DNA from: Plazaster borealis
Lineage: Eukaryota; Echinodermata; Asteroidea; Forcipulatida; Labidiasteridae
Length of the DNA: 64,000 nt
Direction of reading: 5' to 3'
Assembly: GCA_021014325.1 (NCBI GenBank)
Contig: CM037474.1
Location: 7,109,130-7,173,129, forward strand
The notes beneath the pieces are model-generated. The model saw nothing but the letters and a program-made list of their open reading frames with translations, searched no databases and was not told the DNA's origin. Below are positions 1 through 11,294 of this stretch, piece after piece (positions within the stretch are counted from its first letter, which is position 1; the number at the start of each line of letters is the position of its first letter). A program made the translations under genes and the position numbers.

Positions 1-288
1 GACCAGCTCTTGCTGCTGGCTCTTACGAAATTGAATGAGTCTTGCGGCCTAATGAAATTGAATGATCTTATTTGGCAATTGAATGCTGAACTGGTAAAAT
101 TGAGTTTCTCCTTTTGACTATTTCAAACGAAATAGAATGAGCTGGGAGTTAAAATGAATGGATTTTTTTGTTGAAATTGGCCGGGAAAACCTATATAATG
201 ACAATTTGTTGCCTTCGAAATTGTTGTTTACTATTTGGAAAGGTTACTTGTTTGGAAACAGAACTATAGTAGGCCCCCTATGGATGTC
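1..288. other. No gene recognised; AT-rich sequence
   Basis: The sequence is AT-rich and repeats short phrases around AAATTGAATGA. I see no coding exon, RNA gene or complete transposon. It leads into the GGTACGAAGTG repeat cluster that begins at about 289. Confidence 0.5.
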
Positions 289-442
289 GGACACTTCGTA
301 CCTTTGCCACTTCGTACCCTGGACACTTCGTACCTTCGGGACACTTCGTACCGTAACCAAATTGGTCACTTCGTACCGTGGGTGGGGTTCGAAGTGACCA
401 TCAGCTGAGTCACTTCGTACCTTTAGCCGAGTCACTTCGTAC
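289..442. repeat. Cluster of CACTTCGTACC motifs
   Basis: CACTTCGTACC or close variants occur about seven times at irregular spacing, nearly all in the same orientation, with one GGTTCGAAGTG in the opposite sense near 377. The same motif forms a regular array at 934-1290, so the two clusters share an origin. Short open frames here are by-products of the repeat. Confidence 0.85.
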
Positions 443-781
443 CTTCAGTTAAATGGGTATTTCCTTAATAAGATAATGTTCGTTGAGATACAACATAATA
501 ATCAATGAATTTTCATTTTGTTTAATTATGTGAATGTCCTTTTTAATGTGAAATGTTATTGTTTTTTATTGTATAAAAATATCTTTAAAATACCTTTATT
601 TTGTCCGTATTTTGTTAACCCTGTAATTCTGTTTTTATGTTCTCATTATCTCGGCACGTAAATATATGATATTGAATACTTTCCAGCTTTAACTTTTAAA
701 TGATTTTTAAATGTTTCATTACACTGATTGTTTTAGAAATTGGTTTTTATAAAATTGATCTAAAAATAAGTGGGTTTTTTT

Positions 782-906
782 GCTCATCACTATCAGTCAA
801 CAAGTAATTAAATAAATCACCATTTGGGTTTTATTCGTTTTTGTTTCATGATACTCATCACTATCAGTCAACAAATAAACCACCATTTGGGTTTGATTCG
901 TTTTTA
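782..906. repeat. Tandem duplication of a ~65-70 bp segment
   Basis: Two adjacent copies start with a CTCATCACTATCAGTCAACA segment and run through CACCATTTGGGTTT to a TTCGTTTTT end, at 782-848 and 852-906. They differ by a small deletion and a few substitutions. No coding content. Between 443 and 781 I see only AT-rich sequence. Confidence 0.75.
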
Positions 907-933
907 AATCCAGAAACGATGCAGAAATCCTGA

Positions 934-1290
934 AGGTACGAAGTGTCTTGTAAGAAGGTACGAAGTGTCCAAGGTACGAAGTGTCCAAAGTCACTTCGTA
1001 CCTTGCAAAAGGTACGAAGTGTCCAGGGTACGAAGTGGCAAAGGTACGAAGTGTCCAAAGTCACTTCGTACCTTGCAAAAGGTACGAAGTGTCCAGGGTA
1101 CGAAGTGTCCAAAGTCACTTCGTACCTTGCAAAAGGTACGAAGTGTCCAGGGTACGAAGTGTCCAAAGTCACTTCGTACCTTGCAAAAGGTACGAAGTGT
1201 CCAGGGTACGAAGTGTCCAAAGTCACTTCGTACCTTGCAAAAGGTACGAAGTGTCCAGGGTACGAAGTGGCAAAGGTACGAAGTGTCCTG
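934..1290. repeat. ~54-bp tandem array of GGTACGAAGTG motifs in both orientations
   Basis: The unit carries CACTTCGTACC, an 8-base spacer TTGCAAAA, then GGTACGAAGTG, followed by another GGTACGAAGTG about 8 bases on. The first pair is an 11-bp inverted repeat, so each unit can fold into a hairpin. About five regular units lie between 983 and 1270, with partial units on both flanks, followed by a C run at about 1292-1306. Confidence 0.9.
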
Positions 1291-1306
1291 ACACCCCCCC
1301 CCCCCC

Positions 1307-1845
1307 ATTACCAATTGTTCATTACACAATTTCAGACATACTACTATGCTAAATTGTTTATACCCAATACACACAGTTCTTATTTCGATTATGCACAATT
1401 GAAATTGGCATAATGGGCATGCATCGAATCCCCTGAAAGCCGATCTTCTACATGGTTTTACCTTATTCGGTGTTTTCTTGATACGGGACCACCTTATGAT
1501 GACGTTGTGTCACATCTTTGAACAATATTGGGAGCGAGACATTTACAGATCAAACCCACCTCCAGCCTCCCACCGGTAAACAAGTCCACTTTATCCCTTT
1601 GGACGCTAAACGACTGTTACCTTTTCACTATACTTTGGGTCACGATAAGTAGAATAGCAGTTGCCCTAAAGCCCTATTGCGTATCCCCCCTATTGTGTCT
1701 TCATTGTGAGCGTGGAATCTCAGGAGTTCTTTAGAGGATATAAGGGGTAGTTCCGTATAATACCGGAAGTGTGTTAAAGCATAGAAACATCAGGGGTGAT
1801 ACCCTCTGCCCCATATTGGGCATAGTATATAAAGCAAATACTTAC
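1307..1845. other. Probable intron or downstream flank of the receptor gene
   Basis: This lies just past the receptor's splice donor on the minus strand, so it is probably intron. I looked for a TM7 exon on the minus strand and did not recognise one here or further left. No RNA gene or complete repeat was seen. Confidence 0.4.
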
Positions 1846-2661
1846 CAAGTAAGGCATCCAAAACAGCATGAAGATCACAGACAGAGATTCAATGATCTTA
1901 GCCACTCGCCTCTCCCGTCGGTCCTGGGCCTCTGATAGTACTCGCAATCTCATCTTCTGTGTCTTCTTATTATGTCTCATTAGTGAATACACTATTCCTA
2001 TATTACAGACATTAAACACTACTACACCTAACATGAAAGTCAGTCCATAAAAGGCTAGAATATAGCTGTAATACTCGCTGGCTGTACCCCATGAGTTCAT
2101 GCATAGGTACCAGTTTGGCAAGAGACCTATCTCGTTGGAGAACCATATAATTGTAACAGACGTACTACCGAAACTGAAGAGAACCAAGACAAGAATGGCT
2201 ATCTTCATTTTTCGAATGGTCACCTTGGCTCGGTAGTAGAATGGTTTGGTTAAGGCGATGTATCGATCTATTGTGAGCAATAAGATGATAAAGAAGGAAG
2301 TTTTAAGGCATGACCATGCCATAAAATACTGGTAGGAGCAGACGTAAGTTCCACCAATCCACTTGTTGTTAGCCATTGAAATGATTGTTGGAGTATGTAC
2401 AGATATGACATTCAGTAAATCAAATGCAGCTAGGGTTCCTGTAATCATATCAGGAATACTTTCCCGATATTTCAGTATCCGATGAGAGACGAACACCGAC
2501 AAAGTATTCCCGGTGACCGCTATGGGACCAACGATAGAATAGAACAATATATTCCAAATGACAGTTTCAACCGACATCTCGATGTCCAATCGGCCCGGCG
2601 AGTCTGTGACATTGTTGTATGTGCTAGTAAATGGATTCCCTGTCGCCGAATAGTTTTCCAT
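1846..2661 (-). CDS. Prostanoid-type class A GPCR, exon encoding N-terminus to TM6 (partial gene)
   Basis: Cell-surface receptor of the rhodopsin class. The exon gives 272 residues from the ATG at 2661 and ends in phase 0 at the donor AG|GTAAGT (intron from 1845). Asn3 (NYS) and Asn17 (NVT) are candidate glycosylation sites. TM1 is about 34-60 with GN at 51-52, and TM2 about 71-95 with Asp81. The disulfide Cys is 108, after a WxGG motif. TM3 ends in DRY 132-134, ECL2 has Cys187, TM5 is about 197-228 and TM6 about 254-272. The WxGG..C.Y stretch, RYIAL..PFYY after TM3, PNWYLCM in ECL2 and YSY entering TM5 match vertebrate EP4-type prostaglandin receptors as I know them. FWMP in TM6 is more like other class A receptors. 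Vertebrate prostanoid receptor genes also have an intron near the end of TM6. TM7 and the C-tail are not seen. A GTG five codons upstream is open but was rejected as the start. Ligand not determinable. Confidence 0.78.
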
Positions 2662-3872
2662 CTTGTTGAAAGACACTCAATGTGTAACATAGTTCCCATA
2701 AGGGTAGCAATTCGAAAATACACCCGCGACACACTGTGCTGTCAATTGATTACCACTGACATCTCGTGTTTAACATCGCGAAGTCCACACATCGTCTGGA
2801 GTTCATAATGCTGACCAAGTTGTACATCGCAAACCATTGCAAACAAGTTAACGTTGGTTCTGCATGGCACATCACCGCTGAAATTCAAACTGTGTAACTA
2901 ATATTCCACTCTTCAATCCAATCCACAAACTCATGTGAGGATAGTGAGTCTGCTCATTAGCTGCCAAAACTCCTACGACTATAGAGGAGGAACGTTTATC
3001 TCCATGAATATATTGATTTACTGTTGGGCAAGGTGTGCAAACAGAAGGTCCATGGTGTGAGTGTGTGAGAGTAAAAAAGCAACGCTGTACAGGGGCATAT
3101 GACTTGACTAATGTTGACGAATGGCAGACACCTTTTGTTGTTTGACGATTGTGGTTTCTACGCTTGACCTGTTCAGAAATCATAAAGTGGTGCACTCAGT
3201 ATCGACATTGTATCAATATCAATACTCTGATGACAAACGAATTGACAAATCACCTTTCACCAAGGTCAATTTATCTCATATAAAATACAGACACTCAACA
3301 ACGACATTCTCAAAGAAGCCAAGTTGTACTTGTAAACCATACCTGGTAACCACAACAATGTTCCCTAGTTTACTTTGTGCATGAGAATTTCAGACCAATG
3401 TGTGACGGACTGCTTTTTAGGTTGCACCACAACTTGGTAATAATCTACAGCACAATAAAGCTCAACTATCACCTATACACAACCAGAGCAAACAACATCA
3501 CGTATTTCGACCATGTTTTCGGTAGGGGTTGTTTTCATTACGAAAAAGGGGACGAAAATAATTAACAATACTCTCTGAAAAAAGGTTACACATTGGCACA
3601 GTATTCACAAAGTTTACCTACACTGTAATGTTGAACTATTTTGAACCTAAGAAACTTTTCCGTGGTACAATTTTGAAACGTCCATGGCTAAGTATCTAAT
3701 ACTTTGACCGTTTATACTTCTGTTTCCAGATTTTGTGGGCTATATACTCTACACTGACCTGTACTTTAATTTGGCGATACCTCTTTACCCATTGGCAATC
3801 GATTGAATACTACTTTGATAGGCCTACTACCGGTTTTTATGCATGGTAAACAGCACTGTGACTTGTAACTAT

Positions 3873-3910
<38 letters not shown>

Positions 3911-4503
3911 CCGCCCCCCAAAAAACAAAAAAAAAACAAAAAAAAACAACAACAACAACCTAATTGACGTTGGCAGTAGGTTTTTTTTGCAAAATGTTAA
4001 GTCTCTGGGGTCATCCACTGCCATACCTTCCAGAAACAAATGGCAGAAGTTGAATGCACTGGGGTAGTTGAATTCACCTTGAAAATCTCGTAACAAATTC
4101 TAGGGTTGGTACTTGGTGGTAGCCCAATGTAGCAACGGCTAAGGGGCGGGGCTTTAGAGCAATCCTGTTGATCATCATCAACCATTTATAACAACAGCTT
4201 CGGGGAAAATGAGTAAGACCATTCCATTTTTAAGCAATATGCATTTCTTACCCCTCTGAGGGGTATTATGCTTGGTAATGATGGGGTAATTAGGTTCATA
4301 CACCGGGTGTAATACGATTTCCCACACTGTGTACAGTGATTGTGTTGTATTATTTTGAACTACATTGTAAGTTATCATGTTGTGTAAGGGCCCTGAAAGA
4401 ATCGATGACTGGTCCTTGCTCTAGAGACCATCAATGCACATGATGCTACCTAACACAACAATCGAGAGACGTTCAAAATTATAAACAGTAAAAAAGCTAA
4501 TTG
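2662..4503. other. Upstream flank of the receptor; no gene recognised
   Basis: Probably holds the receptor's 5' UTR and promoter, but I cannot point to a TATA box or upstream exon. Short open frames on both strands have no recognisable content. A low-complexity AAC-repeat tract lies at about 3869-3958. Confidence 0.4.
3869..3958. repeat. (AAC)n microsatellite with A-rich interruption
   Basis: About fourteen AAC units, then a C-rich and A-rich interruption, then four more AAC units. The homopolymeric Asn or Leu frames over this tract are not genes. Confidence 0.9.
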
Positions 4504-4717
4504 TAGCCTTAATTTCAAGGCTGTGCGATAGCATTGCCTACAACCCCAGCCGCCCGAATGCGATCAGTTGCCCGACAGACTCGAAAATAGCACACTACGC
4601 TCACCATGCATGCATTGTGCTATTTTAAAGTCTGTTGGGCGGTATGGGGTTGGTTGCATCGCTTCGGACTGATGGGGTTAAGCACAGCAATCGCACAGCC
4701 TTGGGATCAAGGCTACT
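4504..4717. mobile_element. ~210-bp foldback/MITE
   Basis: The ends are inverted copies. TAGCCTTAATTTCAAGGC at 4504 pairs with the complement of the segment ending at about 4717, and GGCTGTGCGAT pairs with ATCGCACAGCC inside. The centre also pairs imperfectly (CCGCCCGAATGCGAT against ATCGCTTCGGAC, and a TAGCACA/TGTGCTA pair around 4600). It has no coding capacity and is probably a non-autonomous DNA transposon. Confidence 0.75.
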
Positions 4718-4762
4718 AAAATATGGAGTGGTTCTATCAGCAGAATTTCACCACCAGTCGAC

Positions 4763-5318
4763 CAACACAGCAGCGGCGTAACTAGGGTAAAATTTCAGGG
4801 GGGCACAAGCGGGTGCACAAGTTTTTCTAGGTGGCACTTCTGGCCAAGTTTTTTTTGCCTTTTTTTGTAAAACAAGCCCATGCCCGTAATCGGGGGGGGG
4901 GGTCTGACGGCCCTCCTTAAAATAAAATAAAATAAAATTATTATATTTAAAACAAAAAATTAAAAAAGTCTGCAAAAAATAATTACACATCCTCCTCCCA
5001 CTCCCCCTGCGTCGCTATGTGACGGGCGGCGCTAACGCGCCGATGTACATTTTCTTTCATATTCGCCCCCCCCCCCAAAAAAAAAGTAAAACAAAATCCC
5101 GGATACGGGCCTGAACAAGCCCCTTTTTCATCACTCCTTTTTTGTTGTTACTTACTATTTTTTTATAAGATAATTTGGCGTGAGTGTAAACAAAAAATAT
5201 TTTCTGCATGTAATTTGGAAAAATAGTCGACAAATTATCTCATCAAAGCGTATTAAATGTTACATTTTATCTGGAAATCTCGTAACCCCCCCCCCTTAGT
5301 TACGCCACTGCAACACAG
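4763..5318. mobile_element. 540-bp non-autonomous hAT-like element with 8-bp target duplication
   Basis: The element runs 4771-5310. It opens with CAGCGGCGTAACTAGGG and closes with CCTTAGTTACGCCACTG, which are inverted repeats with one or two mismatches. It is flanked on both sides by the identical octamer CAACACAG (4763-4770 and 5311-5318), a perfect 8-bp target site duplication. CAG-starting ends with an 8-bp duplication are the signature of hAT transposons. The interior is low-complexity, with C, T and A runs and no transposase. The intact duplication suggests a fairly recent insertion. Confidence 0.9.
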
Positions 5319-5847
5319 ATACAGTACAACTCCATTGTTTCCACAATAACAGTTGAGTCAAATCCTAGCTCAGATTGGTCCATACATTATGTCCTTGATT
5401 GGAAAACAATTAAATAATAATCTTTACAATGCAGTTGTTGCACCAATTAAAGTAAAAACTGTTTCGAAAGTATTTACAAATCATGTTATCGCACAATTCC
5501 ATCTTACTGACTGGTAGAGGTTCTAACCCCCCCCCCCCCCGAGTAGGCTTGATTTCAAGTCTGAGATCGCGGTTATTTGCGTGCATCAACCATGCAAAAC
5601 ACATTTGCAAGCCCGAACTCGCGGTGTTAATCTACAAGAGGGCGCTATTTCAGGCAATACTGATAATATAATACGAAGCATGATTTTATATAGAGCATAA
5701 AGCAAAAAGCAAATTGTAACAAAATAATCTAGATTCCAGAAAGTGAGTCTTTAAAAGCCTCTTTAAAAATTTTAGGTGCAATGAAGCTGAAGGCTCTTTG
5801 ACCATGTAAAAAAAGTAGTTGCATCAGTAAGGATTGGCCAGCAGAAT
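5319..5847. other. No gene recognised
   Basis: Ordinary intergenic sequence with a C-run near 5527-5540. No coding exon, RNA gene or full-length repeat was seen. Confidence 0.45.
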
Positions 5848-6752
5848 GACGATATCGTTCCTGGCCTGTCTCTATGACTCGCCCAACACCGCTCGTTCCT
5901 GGCCTGTCTCCTACTGATGACTCGCCCATCACCGCTCGTTCCTGGCCTTTCTCCTACTGATGACTCGCCCAACACCGCTCGATCCTGGCCTGTCTCCTAT
6001 TGATGAGTCTCTCAACACCGCTCGTTCATGGCCTGTCTCCTACTGATGACTCGCCCAACACAACTCGTTCATGGCCTGTCTCCTACTGATGACTCTCTCA
6101 TAACCGCTCGATCCTGGCCTGTCTCATATTGATGAGTCTCCCAACACCGCTCGTTCCTGGCCTGTCTCCTACTGATGACTCGCCCATCACCGCTCGTTCC
6201 TGGCCTTTCTCCTACTGATGACTCGCCCAACACCGCTCGATCCTGGCCTGTCTCCTATTGATGAGTCTCTCAACACCGCTCGTTCATGGCCTGTCTCCTA
6301 CTGATGACTCGCCCAACACAACTCGTTCATGGCCTGTCTCCTACTGATGACTCTCTCATAACCGCTCGATCCTGGCCTGTCTCATATTGATGAGTCTCTC
6401 AACACCGCTCGATCCTGGCCTGTCTCCTACTGATGACTCTCTCATAACCGCTCAATCCTGGCCTGTCTCCTATTGATGAGTCTCTCAACACCGCTCGTTC
6501 ATGGCCTGTCTCCTACTGATGACTCGCCCAACACCGCTCGTTCATGGCCTGTCTCCTACTGATGACTCTCTCATAACCGCTCGATCCTGGCCTGTCTCCT
6601 ATTGATGAGTCTCTCTTGACACCGCTCGATCATGGCCTGTCTCCTACTGATGACTCTCTCATAACCGCTCGATCCTGGCCTGTCTCCTATTGATGAGTCT
6701 CTCTTGACGCCGCTCGATCCTGGCCTGTCTCCTATTGATGAGTCTCTCAACA
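5848..6752. repeat. 43-bp minisatellite, ~21 copies, with 6-unit higher-order repeat
   Basis: The unit runs CTCGTTCCTGGCCTGTCTCC, then TACTGATGACTCGCC, then CAACACCG. Diagnostic variants such as CCTGGCCTTTCTCC recur at 5941 and 6199, exactly 258 bp or six units apart, showing duplication of a six-unit block. The open frames on the minus strand are repeat artefacts. Confidence 0.92.
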
Positions 6753-6802
6753 CCTGGCTGGAATTGTTCCATTTTATGGTTGGATGTGTGTGTATAATAA
6801 TA

Positions 6803-8625
6803 GACTGTGCAAGTCTCGCACGTATCGGATCGAGAAAACACGTCAAACGAAGAACTTTGTTTTTTCTAAAAATCAAATCTTTGTTTTAAATTATATCTAA
6901 TGACAAACTCTGAACAACAAAAGTACTCATTACATTTTTATATAATCAGTTTTAGTTTTTATAATAAATACACAAATAATATGTTAATTATTATTGAAAC
7001 AAAATTAAAATTCTGGGACAAGGATGCTTATTTGATCTTAACTTTTCAGAAACCCCTTATGCGGATTCGCGAAGGTCACACCGGCGTAAAATTAACGCTT
7101 GACGCAGTTTTTAGAGGACGCTGACGCCTCAACAATCATAGACTGCTATGAAAAGTCCTCGCGTTGCAATTACAGCATCTGGCAATCATCATCGCGCATA
7201 CAAAACAAGCGTTTACATAAGTTTTGTGATCGGAGGTGAGCACTAAAAATTATTAGTTTTTGGCAGTAACCGGAAGCTGAGGTCAAGTTTAACTATCGGG
7301 TTTTCTTCGTTATATTGTTGAATTGATTTTACTTTCATATTTTTTATAACTAAGTATTACATTCTCAACAACATATTTATTTTTCATGGTCATAAACCAC
7401 GTTAAACTAAAATAATAGACACAATCGGCGACCGGCGTCACGTGACTTATAGTGGGTATACAATGTAAACAAACAGCGCGGTGTGTATGGAAAAACATGG
7501 CAGCATCCGAGTGCCACTGCTGTAAGGGGTCATGATTCATATTGCATTTGTTGGTTGCAAGTTGCAACACGATTTTAACTTTTCTAAATCCATCTGAAGT
7601 AAATATAATATTAATAATAATAATAACGTAAACTTTTGTAGCGCCAAAATCCGTCAAAAAAGACGGAAGTGTGGCCAGTTTTGCAATTTTCAAACGTCGT
7701 CGAAATGGTTTGGTAAAGCTCCGAAAAACAGTGGCACATAAACAATCCTGGAAGTTTTGTTTATAAAGGGAAGAGTGAAATCATACATGTAGCCGTGTTC
7801 AAGCAAATCAGAGGATGAGATCATCATTTAGCCACGAATTTTTGTTTATGATATTCGATATAGGCATCATATTATTTTATGAGGGATTTTTAGTGGACAT
7901 GCAAAGAAAATAGTTATAGTCAAGACCGGTTTATACGCACTCAAGGTGTTCAAAAGGCTTATAATTTGTTATGGTTTATATGAAGATTCCCCTCGTAACG
8001 AGTGAGAAAAAACGTTTGATGCGACAAGTATAGTTCTTTTTAGAAAGGGGGGGAAGAGAAAAAAACAGAGGAAGGGTCAAAGAAAAACCGCGGGAGGGCT
8101 TGGAGGGGCGGACGAAAAGGACAGACGGACCGAGGCAGAAAACAGAGGAGTGCCAAAGCACCGGCTCCGCCCAGACAGTCTGCAGAAAATTAATGATGAG
8201 TTGATGGGAGTGCGGGACTAAATATAACTATTTACGGCGGTAGCCAATGAGAGAAAGCAATCGGTATAGGGAATCGTTGTGTACTGTAACTTATGTCCCA
8301 TGGCTCCGGTGAGGTCTCTGAAAATGACCAAGTTCGTGTATTGTTCAAGTTGGTAGGTTAAAAAGTCAGTAGGTGATGGTTAAAACAGAGCTTTTCTTCG
8401 ATGTTTTCAAGCAAACTGCCGACAATCCCATTGAGCTCCCCGTGCTTAAACACTGCGCGCGAGGGTTTGTTATGATTCTGTACCCACTATACGTCACGTG
8501 ACCACCGCTAGCTGGAGTCGCCGATTGTGTCTATTGACAAAACAAAATCTTGCCCACGTAAATCTCCATATGGTTGGGACCACAATGGTCCCGGAAGTTC
8601 AAATATGCGCGAGACTTGCACAGTC
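6803..8625. mobile_element. 1.8-kb inverted-repeat DNA element (GACTGTGCAAGTC family), interrupted by a nested insertion
   Basis: It begins GACTGTGCAAGTCTCGC and ends with the inverted GCGAGACTTGCACAGTC. TA lies outside both ends, compatible with a TA target. The outer arms, 6803-7415 and 8534-8625, match in inverted orientation the 702-bp element at 19549-20250, so this is the same family interrupted by about 1.1 kb. No transposase frame is evident. Confidence 0.85.
7416..8533. mobile_element. 1.1-kb element nested inside the 6803-8625 element
   Basis: The terminal inverted repeats are TAGACACAATCGGCGAC and its complement, with CACGTGAC and a TATAGTGGGTA-like segment repeated in inverted order just inside. 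Joining the flanks recreates AAATAATTGAC, the sequence present in the uninterrupted relative at 19549-20250. A partial relative of this nested element, with the same GCCGATTGTGTCTA end and CACGTGAC box, lies at about 19430-19548. No protein recognised. Confidence 0.82.
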
Positions 8626-10149
8626 TATAGGCTGTGTTGACACTCAACACGAAGCCAAGTGGCAGATTTTGTACCCCGTGTGTACTGTGGGTCCTTTCTA
8701 TACGAAATTGTAAATACGTTAGACCCCCTCCTCTTAGATAATGTGAAATGGTCTAGTCTAGGATGTCAATGACTTCAACTCGCTGTGGGCTTTGCAACTT
8801 GGGCAAAACAATGAAATACATAGGATGACACGTGGTTCGTAACATGGTTTGAATAGTGTTGTACCATCGAGGAAGCCGCGAGCGCCTTGACGCAGACGCA
8901 AGATGGGTGTCAGCATGAGATTTTGTCCCCCGGATATTCTGTCTTCCGCCCCCCCCCCCACCTCCCACCCCACACGTCGAAATGTGTACGATTTCCCCCC
9001 GATAGCGCCCTCTTTTGAATCAACCTCCTTCAGCCCTTGTTAATTTCCCAAATGGAGGACAGACTTTCCAGGGGCAGATTTCACTATGACATAGGCAAAA
9101 CAGGCTGAAATGTGAAGCGCACTGTACGCGAGTTTTTTCTTCTGCAGCTATACTTCGTCAATGGCGAAGTATTTAACAAATCAAATGCGCTGATTTGTAA
9201 AGAATATCGCTATTCATAACGAATATTCACCATTCTTCAAGTTAAGGATTTGTGTCGCTGCCGGGTAAATCAAAAGCGCACCGGCATGAGCAAAAGCGCC
9301 ACGGCATTAAAACAAAAGCGCCACAGGAAAAAAAGGCAAAAGCTACCTATAATCTGCTGTGTCAAAAGTAGTATATCTGTTTGCCTGCGCTAAAACGTCG
9401 CACTTTTACCGTGTCAAACTCAAATGATGTTCGCAACGGCAAAAGTGCGGCAATTAAAAGAATCGGTGACAATCGTCGAATTTAGTAAAATAGTTTACCC
9501 CACTTAAAGTCATTCAAAATGGCAACGCCGGAGAAAATTGCTAAAGAGTCATGTTTCATGATGGCAATTCGAGCCGTGACGACAAAATCATTGTAATGTG
9601 CCCCACCTTAAATTGTGTCCTTAATATTACAATCGTTGGTGAATGGCGTTCAACTTCTTTAAGAGTGTTAAACAAAATCGATTGGTTTAGTTCTGAAATA
9701 TTCAGATTATATTTGTTCCAGTCATCAGAAGTTGTTTCTCATCCCATCCCGGAATACTCCCAGTTACGATACTAACAAAAAGAACTTCATTATAAGAAAA
9801 TACACAGTGACATTTTTCAAAAGCTTTGCGCATGCTTATTCCCAAAGAGCATCGCCCGACTGATAATTCAATTGTCGAATTTAATTCATCATTTTCTAAT
9901 TATTCAACATTTCTTGAAGTTATTTTTAAAATGTTAAAATCATGCTGGTTTTCCCCATAAAATATTACTTCAAGAACAAAGTCAGAAATAGTCTATTAAT
10001 TAATACTCTTTGTTAGCAAAACAATTTGCCACACTTTATATACTCCAAAATATTATTGCATCATAAGAGAAATATGCACAATGGGATGATGCTTCTTTCA
10101 ATGGGAAAACTTACAAAAAAATAGTATATTGTGGATCGAGTGGTAATTA
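8626..10149. other. No gene recognised
   Basis: Intergenic sequence. There is a C-run at about 8949-8958, and a short region at 9265-9330 repeats AAAAGCGCCAC-like phrases three times. I see no exon, RNA gene or bounded transposon. Confidence 0.4.
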
Positions 10150-10345
10150 TAAGTAAGGGGATAGATTTTTGTATCCCTTGCTCCTCAAATCCAGCCGAAA
10201 AGAGGAAAGGGTCGATTTTTAAATATTTCTTGTTCCTCAAACCCAACTAAAAAGAAAAGGGGATATAGGCCTATTGTATCCCTTGTTCCTAAAATCCAGC
10301 CGAAAAGAGGAGGGGTAGATTTTTGTATTCTTTGTTCTTAAAATT
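10150..10345. repeat. ~50-55 bp tandem repeat, about 3 copies
   Basis: Three diverged copies of a segment running from TTGTATCCCTTG through CCTCAAATCCAGCCGAAAAG to AGGGGATAG. No coding significance. Confidence 0.75.
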
Positions 10346-11251
10346 AATCGTCTTTTTTGGGTGAATGATGTTGTCGGTGTTTACATAACCACGACAAAAT
10401 GCGCAATATATTGCTATCAACTAACTGGAACTGGAAATGAGAGTTATTTGAAAAGGAGCATGTTTTTCACAATTTGGGGGAGAAAATGGTCAACGTAAAA
10501 TGTGTTGCTTTAAAATCCTGGTTCGATAGCAATTTTTGGACTGTAAGGATCGTTCTAACTATACGAGTTGCCACTTGTTCTCTAAGTCTCAACAGGAGCT
10601 TCAGGTGACATTCTGAGCATAACACGTAACTTTTATAGGATAAATATTATCGTCAAAATTTCAATCGTACTATAAAAAAAGATCCACTCACACACGAAGT
10701 TGTTACTTATTATTACAGTCAGCTCTGCATGATAAATATCACACCGATCACACTTACTCAGCCTCTATAATCTTTGGTGTGCCTACTACAAGACCACAAC
10801 AACTTGACACTGGCTGGCCGCAGGGGGGCGCGCCGCCGCCACCGCCCTTTAATCTTTTTACTTGCTGGAGAGATCCAATCGGGGATACAGAGAAACCGTA
10901 CACAGACGACATCTGGATAGCCTGACTGCTGGTGGTAAACTCTTAACTTTTAGAGCAGTAGCTAGTCGTAACTAGCCATTGCGACATCTCTTGCAATTGC
11001 CAATCGTTGGAACTAGCACTCAGTGCCAGTTGGTTGTTCCCTTGCTCTAGGCCTATGTAGTTGTTCTGGGTTTAAATTGGTAAGTCAGGTTTATTTTATG
11101 ATTCAGATTTGTCGGTTCACTAACCATACTTACATTTAACAACATTAACATTACAAACACGCAAAAAGACTGAATTACCTCCATCATGGTTTGTTTGTTG
11201 TACCATGTTGTACTGTCAACCCAACCTAATAGTAATACTCCTCCTATAACC
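10346..11251. other. No gene recognised
   Basis: Intergenic sequence with a short GC-rich patch around 10815-10850. Nothing further supported. Confidence 0.4.
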
Positions 11252-11294
11252 GAGGTTCGTTTCGCTATCGTCTCCACATAGCGAAACGAACCTC
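11252..11294. other. Perfect 17-bp stem hairpin, 9-base loop
   Basis: GAGGTTCGTTTCGCTAT at 11252-11268 and its exact complement at 11278-11294 flank the loop CGTCTCCAC. It is too short for a usual miRNA precursor. It may be the tip of a decayed foldback transposon or a small palindromic insertion. Confidence 0.8.

Noticed and set aside
934..1290. CRISPR-like array
   Set aside because: The units have no unique spacers, the motifs alternate in orientation, and the window is eukaryotic. The same reasoning excludes the 34-, 40- and 43-bp arrays.
864..1413. Overlapping repetitive frames in several phases over the GGTACGAAGTG array
   Set aside because: A 54-bp period, again a multiple of three, with inverted motifs keeps several frames open on both strands; no real domain is seen.
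2662..2676. GTG five codons upstream of the receptor ATG as a start
   Set aside because: Non-ATG starts are rare in animals and the ATG at 2661 gives a normal receptor N-terminus with glycosylation sites.
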